From Homalodisca vitripennis (taxonomy: Eukaryota; Arthropoda; Insecta; Hemiptera; Cicadellidae), in the NCBI RefSeq assembly GCF_021130785.1, contig NC_060207.1, positions 3,618,501 to 3,682,500 on the forward strand: 64,000 nucleotides of DNA. Reading direction: 5' to 3'. The notes beneath the pieces are model-generated. The model saw nothing but the letters and a program-made list of their open reading frames with translations. It made no database searches and was not told where the DNA came from. A program made the translations under genes and the position numbers. This document shows, in pieces, positions 24,101-35,742 of this stretch (positions are counted from its first letter, which is position 1; each line of letters opens with the position of its first letter).

Positions 24101-25368
24101 CCCAGCAACACTGGAATCATTGAAATACGAGCTTTACTAGCATTGTTAAGGATAATTCTAAACTTAGGTATTATCTAAAAAATTTAAAAACTGCAAAAAA
24201 ATATTTACTGACCTATGATAGTTTAATTTCCGAAAAATACATACAAAAAATGTTATTATATCATAACCTTGAATATGTATGAAAATCGAAAAGATAAATT
24301 TTTTCAATAATTTGTACCGTTATTATAGCACATATATTAAATTTATATGGAGCTAATACTTTATAAATCAAAACAACTTTTCGGAAATACTTGATTTATT
24401 CCGAAATTTAAGTTCACCAAAAAATTGACAAAGTTTACAAACTTTTGATTCGATTTTCTTCAAAACTTCACACAATCGAACAAATCTAATTAAGAGTCTG
24501 ATTAAAAATGAATTAAAATTAAAATGAAACTAAAAATTTATACTTCTCAAAAAATGGTTTAAATTAACAAAATAAAATAAAAGTTCTCTTCTCAAAATTC
24601 TCAAAATCAATATAACACAAAACTTGATATTAACTTTATGACCAAAATTTAATTCACAATACTACAAAAAATAGAATTAATTCTCAGACTCTGAAAGATG
24701 GGAAACTTTAGAAATTTTAATTACAACAGTATAAAAAATCAAAGATATTAACTAAACGCTGGTACGGGACTTACTACTTTGAAGATTACGGAGGCTGATA
24801 GGGATTTAATACGCACTGAAAAAAAAACTTGAATTAAATTTACACGCGATAAAAGAAATTACTCTAAATCCCAAACTATAGGGTTAGAGGAAGAGCTGCG
24901 GTTCTCAACAGGACGTCTGCACCTTCTCGTCGTGGCTTCAAGACTCGAACTGAACCCCCTCTCTCTCCAGCGAGCCGGGTCGGAACGTATCGCCGTAGTC
25001 ATCTCGATCAGCTGATGTACCGGTCTAACTAAACAAACAATGTCCACGCACCGCGTCTAGTTAACAAGAGCCTACTTCCTACCGCGATTCAGCATAAATA
25101 ATTACAACTACGGTACATATTCATCCTGCGCCTTTGATTTACAGATTAATATGAAAAGGCATCTTAGACTACTTATGGTTTAATAACAAATACATGTTTT
25201 AAAGACAAGAACTAATAATTGTCTTATCATAAATTAGTTTGATTATTATATGCTTCCAAGAAAGGTCAATTTTTTATTGGCTGAACGTGAAGTCTATTGT
25301 TCAGGGAGATGTGCAAATTTTATGTTCCTGTCAATTCGCACGATATCTAGCGAAGACCTGATCTGTAG
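18113..25368. other. Long AT-rich intergenic stretch, no gene recognised
   Basis: No coding region longer than about 107 codons and none with recognisable similarity. It holds a 12-bp hairpin at 21661-21692, an A-rich block around 24180-24800, and a GC-richer island around 24890-25080 whose origin I cannot name. The latter resembles transposon debris. Confidence 0.5.
21661..21692. repeat. Perfect 12-bp hairpin
   Basis: TCAACATAGCCT and its exact complement AGGCTATGTTGA are separated by ctctctca (8 nt). Confidence 0.9.
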
Positions 25369-25509
25369 CTTGAAATTGCGCATGAATCTCATGTCTATGT
25401 GAAAACATCTGCAAATGACACAGGTAGCTATAGACTTGAAATTGCGCATGAATCTCATGTCTATGTGAAAACATCTGCAAGTGACACAGGTAGCTATAGA
25501 CTTGAAATT
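25369..25509 (+). repeat. 66-bp tandem duplication, 2 units plus start of a third
   Basis: cttgaaattgcgcatgaatc starts at 25369 and 25435, and a truncated third start (cttgaaatt) lies at 25501. The units differ at one base (caaatgac/caagtgac), so this is recent. Confidence 0.9.
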
Positions 25510-25724
25510 TAACATATGAGGGCGCATGTCACCCATAGGTTTAAGCGAATTCAGCTTTATGGCAGAAAGTTAGAGAATACGTTACATTGGTCTTACGGTA
25601 ACCATGATGGCAAAGATAAAATAGCAGAATAAATAAATTGTAAACAAACGTAGCACACTTATAAGAGATCTTAACATGTAACATCTTTAGACGTATAGCG
25701 TAACTATCCCTTCACATACATTTT

Positions 25725-27306
25725 ATGACGCCTTGGTGTGTAGACCTTTATTATTGAACCCTTAAAGTGCCTTAAGTGTAAGTCTCGAGTAACTGTACAA
25801 AAACATCTATACAGTGTCGAGTAGCATGAGACATTGTGTTAGAAACTGATACATAAATGACGCCTTGGTGTGTAGACCTTTATTATTGAACCCTTAAAGT
25901 GCCTTGAGTGTAAGTAAGTCTCGAGTAACTGTACAAAAACATCTAGACAGTGTCGAGTAGCATGATACATTGTGTTAGACACTGATACATAAATGACGCC
26001 TTGGTGTGTAGACCTTTATTATTTAACCCTTAAAGTGCCTTAAGTGTAAGTCTCGAGTAACTGTACAAAAACATCTATACAGTGTCGAGTAGCATGATAC
26101 ATTGTGTTAGACACTGATACATAAATGACGCCTTGGTGTGTAGACCTTTATTATTGAACCCTTAAAGTGCCTTGAGTGTAAGTCTCGAGTAACTGTACAA
26201 AAACATCTATACAGTGTCGAGTAGCATGATACATTGTGTTAGACACTGATACATAAATGACGCCTTGGTGTGTAGACCTTTATTATTGAACCCTTAAAGT
26301 GCCTTAAGTGTAAGTCTCGAGTAACTGTACAAAAACATCTATACAGTGTCGAGTAGCATGATACATTGTGTTAGACACTGATACATATATGACGCCTTGG
26401 TGTGTAGACCTTTATTATTGAACCCTTAAAGTGCCTTAAGTGTAAGTCTCGAGTAACTGTACAAAAACATCTAGACAGTGTCGAGTAGCATGATACATTG
26501 TGTTAGACACTGATACATATATGACGCCTTGGTGTGTAGACCTTTATTATTGAACCCTTAAAGTGCCTTGAGTGTAAGTCTCGAGTAACTGTACAAAAAC
26601 ATCTAGACAGTGTCGAGTAGCATGATACATTGTGTTAGACACTGATACATAAATGACGCCTTGGTGTGTAGACCTTTATTATTGAACCCTTAAAGTGCCT
26701 TGAGTGTAAGTCTCGAGTAACTGTACAAAAACATCTAGACAGTGTCGAGTAGCATGATACATTGTGTTAGACACTGATTCATATATGACGCCTTGGTGTG
26801 TAGACCTTTATTATTGAACCCTTAAAGTGCCTTAAGTGTAAGTCTCGAGTAACTGTACAAAAACATCTAGACAGTGTCGAGTAGCATGATACATTGTGTT
26901 AGACACTGATACATAAATGACGCCTTGGTGTGTAGACCTTTATTATTGAACCCTTAAAGTGCCTTGAGTGTAAGTCTCGAGTAACTGTACAAAAACATCT
27001 AGACAGTGTCGAGTAGCATGATACATTGTGTTAGACACTGATACATAAATGACGCCTTGGTGTGTAGACCTTTATTATTGAACCCTTAAAGTGCCTTGAG
27101 TGTAAGTCTCGAGTAACTGTACAAAAACATCTAGACAGTGTCGAGTAGCATGATACATTGTGTTAGACACTGATTCATATATGACGCCTTGGTGTGTAGA
27201 CCTTTATTATTGAACCCTTAAAGTGCCTTGAGTGTAAGTCTCGAGTAACTGTACAAAAACATCTAGACAGTGTCGAGTAGCATGAGACATTGTGTTAGAC
27301 ACTGAT
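25725..27306 (+). repeat. 132-bp satellite-like array, 12 units
   Basis: Units begin atgacgccttggtgtgtaga at 25725, 25857, 25993 and then every 132 bp to 27181. Unit 2 has a 4-bp insertion (repeated taag). Each unit holds a CTCGAG site, and most have a 7-bp inverted repeat (CAGTGTC … GACACTG, 23-nt loop). Although 132 is divisible by three, no frame stays open. Diagnostic variants (ttaag/ttgag, ctatac/ctagac, acataa/acatat) suggest a 3-unit higher-order pattern in the right half. Confidence 0.95.
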
Positions 27307-30300
27307 ATGAAACTCAATTTGATGGATCGTATGTACCGTGTGGCAATATGTCTTGAGAAGTTACTTTAATAAAATACTTGAATTTCCTATTAAAATTACA
27401 TTAAAATGGTGCATGTCCATCTATTAAGTTTTACTGAGCGTCGTTACTCAGTAGCATGACGTAATTATTCTTTTCCTTGCCTTATCATATGTAACCATTT
27501 CTTTTCCATATGATTGCATTTCATTCCATCTGTCAATAACTTAATTAGCTCTGTACTTGAAATCCTGCATTTAACCGCAGCGAAGCCTGTTATGTAATAC
27601 GTGGTGTTGCGTACATGCTACGTTTTAAATATTAAAATAAACCATAATTAATTATGATATTAGTACGAGTTTCATAAAACTTGTATCTGATATATACTTA
27701 ACTTGTAAATCTATAAATTAACACGCATTCAAATAACACTAGTATTAAAGAATGGATAGCAAAGTTTTAATAAGAAAACTTGAGGTAAATAATCATGTTT
27801 CATTCTGGCAGTTATATACTAACTAATTGCACTCTTTATTTCTTAGTGCCAGTCCCGTACTATTATGATAATTTTATTAATTTTCATTTACAACGCAGAG
27901 TTTAACATAAAATCCAACTTTAAACTTAGTTTACTGCTCAATTGCTGTTAATCGTTGCAAACACTTCTGTTAAATCGCGCAAGTAAAAAGTTTCTGTTGA
28001 GGCATCATCATCCTTAACCCCTTCTAGATAATTAAAAGTTCCAAAACATAAACAAAAATGTTAAAGAATGTTCTCCGCCGTTTACTGTTATTTGCTCAAA
28101 CTTTACGTAAGGTTTTTGTTAAATATAGGGTTATTTTTCATATGTTCTTTCATAAACCTCTTACTTTTGCAGCGATATTCTATTCCGGAAACATTAAAAT
28201 GCATAAACTTAGATATAATGGAGAATCGAATGACCCGACCGAACTTACGACCAGAACCAATGAGTTATCGCGAAAACAAATGGATGGACTTTTATTTAAA
28301 CCCATAAAAACTGAAATCTATAAAATTCTTCCTTGGTCCATGACGGAACTATATGCAAAGTTTAAAATTTGTATGACTGTTAAAGCAACCGTTATACGAA
28401 CCTTTACATCGTTTCGACTTCAAAGCTTTAAGTTTTGAGCTTCTTAGTCGTCGACCTTCTTTGAATCTCTTCAGATGAACATGACTCTAAGATTCCAGGA
28501 TTCAATTCTGAACAGCGTTAAATACCAGGCACTGCAATATAAGGAAGTGTAATGAAGCTGAACTCAACATTCGAATCGAACAATCCTTTCGACTATTGCT
28601 ACGTTATGTAAAACAACTCGATTGCTTCACCGTGCATAGAGATCGTGTCAGTAACATCGTAGTGAACTGAATTGCGCACCTGATGAGACGGTGAGACTTT
28701 AATTTTACCTATTTATAGCTTTCTTTGATGTCGAAAAGATGTAAATGTTTGTTTTGAGCTTTGGATCTCTTCAGACGACATGACTCCAGATTCCAACGGT
28801 CAAGTCTGAAACAACGTCAGATGTCAGACGCTGCATTAAAAAAAGAAGGTGAACTGAAGCTAAACTTAACATTCTAATTGAATCAACCCTTCCTACCATA
28901 GCTTCGTTGTGCATGGAATGTGGCTGAGTGCCATTGAAACCTGTCATTCTGTAGGCTGACACGACTTCTCTTCTATCAGCCGACGAATTTAAAAATGTTT
29001 TTCTCTATAATTGTCTGTCACTCTATCTGTCCCCAAAACATTTAGACAATAAAATCAAAGTATAGATTTGAAATTTTGCAAACAAACTCGGTTCAGCTGT
29101 GGATTCCTACCTTATTTTGTGGACACCGCATGTCTGGAAAGTCTTGACTTTCCAGGAAATGTGCCACCCAAAATGATCGACTGCTCATGTACTGATTACT
29201 CTTTACAAAATTAGCGTGTGATCACTATTGATGTTGCATTTCTATCATCTACATTGGTCATAAGATTTTTAAAATTCAGTGGACAAGTAACAACTGATAT
29301 AGAAACAGATCAAAATGTATAAATTCTTTTTTTTAAGTAAGTTAAAATAAAGGAACTATGTATTCATTTAGATAATGCTCATACTGTGTTTTTCTCCAAA
29401 TTATGTAATTAAACATATCCATGTTTTAATTACATACAGAAATATTAAATTCCCAGTTTAACATTTTTAATTGGGCATTAAAAAGACAATGATATTTTAA
29501 ATAATAATGTATATAGCCTATCAATGGAAGACAGAAAGATAATAATTCTCGAATACAGGTGCACATATAAAATTAAAGTATAGCTGTTTAAATCGTTCGT
29601 ATTTATATGAACAAGTTTTTATGTAAATTGTATTATAACCGAATTATTATCGAACTATTTTAGGTGGAAAAAGTATATGAGTTATAAAACATAATTAATT
29701 TTATGAATTTAGAAATTCAATATTATTTTGGGGATTAAATGTAGGATTTATTGAGTAAATGTACTCAAGTAGATATCTGGTATATTCAAAATATATAGTA
29801 TTAGTTTAATTTTACAACGACATCAATACAAATAAAAGTACTGCATTCTTTTCTATCTTTTAGCTATCTTTTATGTTAGCTGTAGCAATAAACACTTGCT
29901 TTTGCAATACAATAATTATAGAAAAGCACGTAATAGGTTTTGTTAGTTGTAGAAGATTGAGGACGCGGGAGGTAAGAGTCACTGCCAGTCAGTGGCGTGA
30001 ATAGGTTATCCTACAAAAGCAAAGTTCCGGTCACTAGCATGAAATTAGAAAAGTTGAGCACCTCAGTATATACTGTACTGACGGACATTTCTCTGGAGAG
30101 CTGCTCTCCAATACAAACGTTCCTGGTTGCGGCAATAAACTGCTCTGATCTGCTCATCCGTGTTCTGTGTCCAAACCTAGTCGTTATAAAGTGGAGACGG
30201 GTTTAACAAACGGATGGCAATTAGTTAACCTTATTTAATTTAAACTTGTTTGATGTATGAAATATTGTGATTGCTCAGTAACATCTACCAGTCTAAAAAG

Positions 30301-32407
30301 TAATATTAGAATTATTGGTGGTTGGGGCCTCGAGGTATTAATAGTTTTTTGCTTATATCAGTCGAATACCTAGCATAAATGAAATCTCATGAAATATAAA
30401 CACTTTGTAAGACTATAATGTGTTGTAGTGTGAAATTCAATAATTTCCTATGAATTTTACTGTCATAGACCATTTACTATGCAAATGTAATGGAATATAA
30501 ATAATTTTTATTTATCAATAATACTTACAACCACAGATTTGTGATAAATTGAGCTCCCACATAGATCCTATTGGTTTGTTTAAACTATCAAAGAACATGC
30601 TAATAAACATAAGTTTCACCAAGTTTAATATTGTATAAAAATTAAGTTATTCGTACGAGCAATGTATACTCTAATACTAAAGCTGCTCGAATATGTGAAT
30701 TAGTTTGAAAACTAGTTTTTACAATAGGGAGAATAATTTTCTGAGTACATAAAACACTGCTTAAAACCATAGTTATACAAAACTTTTAATAGTTTAAAAA
30801 TGAGACGAATAAAATATGAAATTAGAAATATAGGTAAGTTCACTTGAAAACATCTAATATATTTATAAACTTCAAGCCAGCTTCAGAAGGACAATGTTCA
30901 AATCATCAACTAGCCCCAGAAAGTATTGTGCTCCATATGTTTAAAAATGAAGACACATGGAATGCAACCTGGATATTTGTACGTGACATTCGCCAGAAAA
31001 AGATAAAGAATGAGAGGCTGAGGAGAAGCCTATGAAACCTCTGACAGCCCGTATTTAAGTGAGTTTACAGAGGCTAGATACTTATAGGCTGAAGTAATAC
31101 TTAAAGTAGTTCCAGTTTAGAAGAAGAAAGTAAATGGTGGTTTTTAGTCGGTAAGAGTCCGACACATTCATAAGTACGGGCGTCTGGTGTCTATGAGGAT
31201 TTTCCAACCCCCTGCGAACAGGAAAAAAATATATTTATATTTATAAAACTATTTAAAGTAATTAATAAACCAAGTACCTTAATATTAGTACATTTATGTA
31301 AACATATGACGAGTACTATAGTACTAAAAACTAAATAATTCTGTGGTGAATGAGTGAGTGAGTGTCTACTATGCTCTTATTTCAAATTTTTCAATATATT
31401 AGGGGATATTAATTTTTGTAGATATTTTAATTTGTTACTATGTTTTCCATTTTAACATTTCTTGGCACATAAAGTTTGTTATTAATGCCTCGACGAGTTA
31501 TCACTATAGGGTTAAGTTTTTCTGAAGGCCACATCTCTTGTTTAATATAACTTACGTCTAAAAAGGTCTTCATCCATCACGTCCGAAAAACTTCAGATTT
31601 TAGCTTACTAATTAAAATTTAAGAAATGTATTTGCCACATTCCCTTAAAGTTAACCTCTCCAGATTTATCGGGGTTGGCACAGGAGGCAACTGCAGCGCC
31701 CATCAGATTAGACTACCGTATTTCAACAAGAAAAAGCACGATGCCAGTAGTTTTCTAGCCTCTTTTCCATTGAAAATACACACAGTTATCGTACTTCCTT
31801 GTTGGTATACAAAAGTGCTGTATAATTTAAAAAACTGTAGAATTGAGGTAAACATAGAAAAAATAAGTTTGGAGACACGTGTTGAATATTGTGACTATAT
31901 TAATGAAAGCCTTTGTATTTTAATGACAACCGAGTATCATGGAATCATTACGAGTGTATATCACACGTGTATTTATTGGGTACCAATGTATCGCAGTCAT
32001 GAATGTCTTTCTCTTGGTTAAAATGTAAAACCTGGAGAATTAAAAGTCATCATGGACACAAACCAAGTTGCCCGAACAGCTAGATTTGATAAATTATTAT
32101 TAACGGTTATTTACCTACTGAATTACTAGTTATAATAAATCCGTATGTAGCGCCGCGGAACCTACACACATGTTAGGGAATATTATCTATCTATTATCTC
32201 CTAGAAATATGTACCATCATTCTTGTGTCATTGACACTTTTACTTCTTAGATAACATCAAGTACAGCATTATAACAATGTGATAAATAAAATATATTAAT
32301 TAACTATAAGATTGAAATATTGAGCTGAGTATCAATTTCTTTACCAGCAATAATAAATACATTAATTAATAATACTTATGTTACGATTGATCTTATATCG
32401 TTTATAA
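27307..32407. other. AT-rich intergenic stretch, no gene recognised
   Basis: The longest open frames (126 codons at 28058, 131 codons at 31626) have no recognisable domain or coding signature. It includes a dispersed-repeat relic at 27558-27613, a diverged duplication at 28440-28950 and a 17-bp dyad at 30094-30110. Confidence 0.5.
28440..28950 (+). repeat. Diverged ~300-bp duplication of a dispersed repeat
   Basis: The block ctcttcagatgaacatgact … aacattcgaatcgaacaatc near 28467-28590 recurs in diverged form near 28767-28890 (ctcttcagacgacatgactc …). The leader cacctgatgagac at 28677 also occurs near 9890. The family identity is unknown. Confidence 0.6.
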
Positions 32408-32860
32408 ACAAATATTCTATACCCCAATGGTATAGAAAATTGGGGAGCTGCTGACAATATAACCATACAACCGTTGAATGTAACACAAAACCACTTCGTA
32501 AGAATAATTGCAAAAAGGAAAAGATATGAATCTGCATTACCTATTTATAAATATCTAAGAATATTACCACTAAAATATTTATTTTTATTCAAAGTATTAA
32601 AAATTTTCTATGAGAAAAGTGGAAACAGGAATGACAGAGTTTACCAAAGAACAAGAGGTGACATACTGGGGCTGTTCATGAGACCGAAGGTAAATAAGTC
32701 AATTTTCAAAAAAAAAAGTTTTTCTTTTTTGGGTCCAAAATTTTTTTAATCTTTTGCCTTTACAAATAAAAAATTGTAAAAATAGAAGCAAATTTGAAAA
32801 TAAATTGAAAATTTGGCTTTTAAATTTTATTAATATTGATAGCTTTTTTCAAATTTTAGT
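32408..32860 (+). pseudogene. LINE reverse-transcriptase C-terminal fragment, frameshifted
   Basis: Reading from about 32408 gives NGIENWGAADNITIQPLNVT, then QNHFVRIIAKRKRYESALPI, and later KSFSFLGPKFF. This is the standard post-catalytic part of non-LTR RTs (YGI..WG, QN..R.I, …F.GP…N.LP). A frameshift in the T-run near 32740 moves the frame to LLPLQIKNCKNRSKFENKLK IWLLNFINID, which is the expected continuation. The catalytic YADD region is missing because of truncation. Confidence 0.75.
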
Positions 32861-33136
32861 TTAGGAATTTGTACAGTTTTATATTAAAAGATTTTAATCT
32901 GTAAAGTTATAATTGAAAAATTTTGTGTTTAAAATAATGTTAACTGTGGGGTGTGCACACTGCAGATTAACCGCACGATGTACTTGTTAAGTTTTGACTG
33001 ATCATTATACAATGAAGTACAACTTTCAGTTGAGCTAGCCACGCTTACTGGATACTGTGGCTAGTAATTCCTACCAGTACTGATGTAAATTTTTGTAAAC
33101 TATATTTGCTGGAATAAAGTATATTCTATTCTATTA
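32408..33136 (+). mobile_element. LINE 3'-end fragment with TATTC-type tail
   Basis: It comprises a truncated reverse-transcriptase C-terminus, a ~290-bp 3' UTR and a terminal ggaataaagtatattctatt ctatt tail at about 33112-33136. Short pentanucleotide tails of this kind mark 3' ends of several insect LINE clades. It is heavily 5'-truncated, with no flanking duplication that I could define. Confidence 0.7.
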
Positions 33137-34936
33137 GGGTACTAGCAAACTATTTTAATTTGTGTATATACAGATTATTGTTTTAGTTGAATTATCGTTA
33201 AAAGAAAACCCGCGGTTTTTCATGTAATGTTCTTTGTGAAATAACAGGGCCGTCAAAGCCATTATTAATAGTGTTAAACTACGTACCACACACTCCTAGG
33301 TGACGTGGAGAGGAAGGTAGTCCAATATCCTGTTCCATTTAGAAACAATTCAACTTTAGGTCAGTGTGTCTGACCAACGGGATTGAACAAATGTTAATTA
33401 CCATGAAAATGGTTTTTATGCATGTTATCATATATCATTGAATACCTCCAACAATTTCGGAAAGGCGCGTATTTTAGGTCAGTGCGGAGAAATTATAAAT
33501 TGGATATTCGTAATTTGTCTCAAATAAAGCACTTATGATGTTATATGATAGAACCCTGTACTAATTGGAAGTCGGGGTATTTCACATATTTATTACGACA
33601 CTTCTCATTTAAAATCTCATTTAATATACTATGGATATTTTGCGAGGCAAAAGCACTGCTATCCCAGCAATCACATAAATAATACTTACGATTGTAGATT
33701 AAGTTTAAGTCTCTAAAGGTCACATACGCTGACCTCACAAGCTACCTGACTCGCTTTCCTTATTTATACATTCGTATTCAGTCTTATAAACTAGCTTCTC
33801 GCTTGTGTCCTCACATTGTAGATATGGAGCGAATGTTGAAGTTACGTTGGCGCATGTCTCGTAGTGTGTATTCCTTCAAATTCAGTAACTGTAAGTAAGT
33901 TGTCCAACAATGCCAAAGCAAGAATGTTTGTACCTTATTCACACATTCAAAGTTTTGTTCATTTTAATCAGTTGTATATCAATTAACGAACCAAGGAACA
34001 CAATACGGAAAAGATATACTAAAAAGACAACTATACAAAAAATCTCACGAATTGACCATGGTTTTTATTGTGAACTTACTAAATATATCTACTCCACGCC
34101 CAGAAATTTGCTGAAAAATGTTGTCAACAAAATGGAAGACAACTCGTTACATGACAATTAACTATTATATCGAATAAGCTGTTATTCATTTGGTTCGTGA
34201 ATTGACGAATTAGCCCATAGCAGCCTGAAGAACACAAACGTGTTATAGTGTTATTTGTTCGATACGTCTCAAATGATTAACATGGCAATTTTGGAGTCCC
34301 ACAGGGGAGAGCACTATATTTGAATGTACTTTATGTCCGCAAAAGAGAAACCTATAGTGTGACAGCTTTTTATTAATGCAAAATATGTAAATAAAATAAT
34401 CGTCTTTATACAACTAAGATTTGAAACTACTAATAATTACTAACAAATTACAAAATGTATAAACATATACAATTATGAAATGCATATTTCAGTTGAACTG
34501 TATTTATTATACATGCTAAATCACCAAACATTAATTTCCTGTGAAAGTAACAGTTTTGCTGTACCTTATTGTAAATCTGCTGAAACGCGGGTTCTAATCT
34601 GATGGGCACTGCAGCTTCTCTCTGAGCCAACAGTAATAAAATATAGCCAAGAAGCAAAATAAAAATGAGAAATATGTCTTCTAGGAGATCTAACAACTGC
34701 TATGTCATATTTATGTAATACACATGTAAAAAGTATTCATTGTATCCCTCAATTGCACTACAATTTGAATTACTTCGTGCGCGGTAGAGAGCTGAAGTTT
34801 GAAATGTACCTAAAAAGGTTTTACTTAAAAACTCAACTGTACCTCTTACCTAAATTAAAACCTCCACAATAATCCTATCGCATACACATTTTAATATACT
34901 TAAATTATGAGTCAGACTGTAAAATGTTAAAATTAA
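33137..34936. other. Intergenic, no confident gene
   Basis: Nothing recognised. An 83-codon frame at 33910-34161 starts with a hydrophobic leader (FKVLFILISCISI) followed by basic residues. It could be a small secreted peptide but has no further support. Confidence 0.45.
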
Positions 34937-35742
34937 TTTAGTTATTTAACTAAGAACACGACAAGATCTATAAGAATACGTCCTCTACTCCTTTACTTTA
35001 AATAATTGTCAGCCAGACATTATTCATCTTAAACTGTCATATTGAACGACACAACTCTTAAAGTAGGTATAAGTATAAAAATTTAGTTATTTAACTAAGA
35101 ACACGACAAGATCTATAAGAATACGTCCTCTACTCCTTTACTTTAAATAATTGTCAGCCAGACTGTCATATTGAACGACACAACTCTTAAAGTAGGTATA
35201 AGTATAAAAATTTAGTTATTTAACTAAGAACACGACAAGATCTATAAGAATACGTCCTCTACTCCTTTACTTTAAATAATTGTCAGCCAGACTGTCATAT
35301 TGGACGACACAACTCTTAAAGTAGGTATAAGTATAAAAATTTAGTTATTTAACTAAGAACACACGACAAGATCTATAAGAATACGTCCTCTACTCCTTTA
35401 CTTTAAATAATTGTCAGCCAGACTGTCATATTGAACGACACAACTCTTAAAGTAGGTATAAGTATAAAAATTTAGTTATTTAACTAAGAACACGACAAGA
35501 TCTATAAGAATACGTCCTCTACTCCTTTACTTTAAATAATTGTCAGCCAGACTGTCATATTGAACGACACAACTCTTAAAGTAGGTATAAGTATAAAAAT
35601 TTAGTTATTTAACTAAGAACACGACAAGATCTATAAGAATACGTCCTCTACTCCTTTACTTTAAATAATTGTCAGCCAGACATTATTCGTCTTAAACTGT
35701 CATATTGAACGACACAACTCTTAAAGTGAGTATAAGTATAAA
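34937..35742 (+). repeat. 129/145-bp tandem array, 6 units
   Basis: Units start tttagttatttaactaagaa at 34937, 35082, 35211, 35340, 35471 and 35600. The first and last units keep an extra 16-bp block (cattattcNtcttaaa) that the four inner units lack, so the inner units arose by later amplification. Each unit has the dyad TTAGTTA-TT-TAACTAA. Confidence 0.95.

Noticed and set aside
24859..25047. Arginine/serine-rich 62-codon minus-strand frame in a GC-richer patch
   Set aside because: Short, no recognisable domain, and composition effects explain it.
28058..28438. 126-codon open frame
   Set aside because: No recognisable domain, ordinary AT-rich composition, and an overlapping second open frame. 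Length is expected by chance in 64 kb.
31626..32021. 131-codon open frame
   Set aside because: No similarity, motif or repeat relationship could be recognised. A spliced host exon cannot be excluded but has no support.
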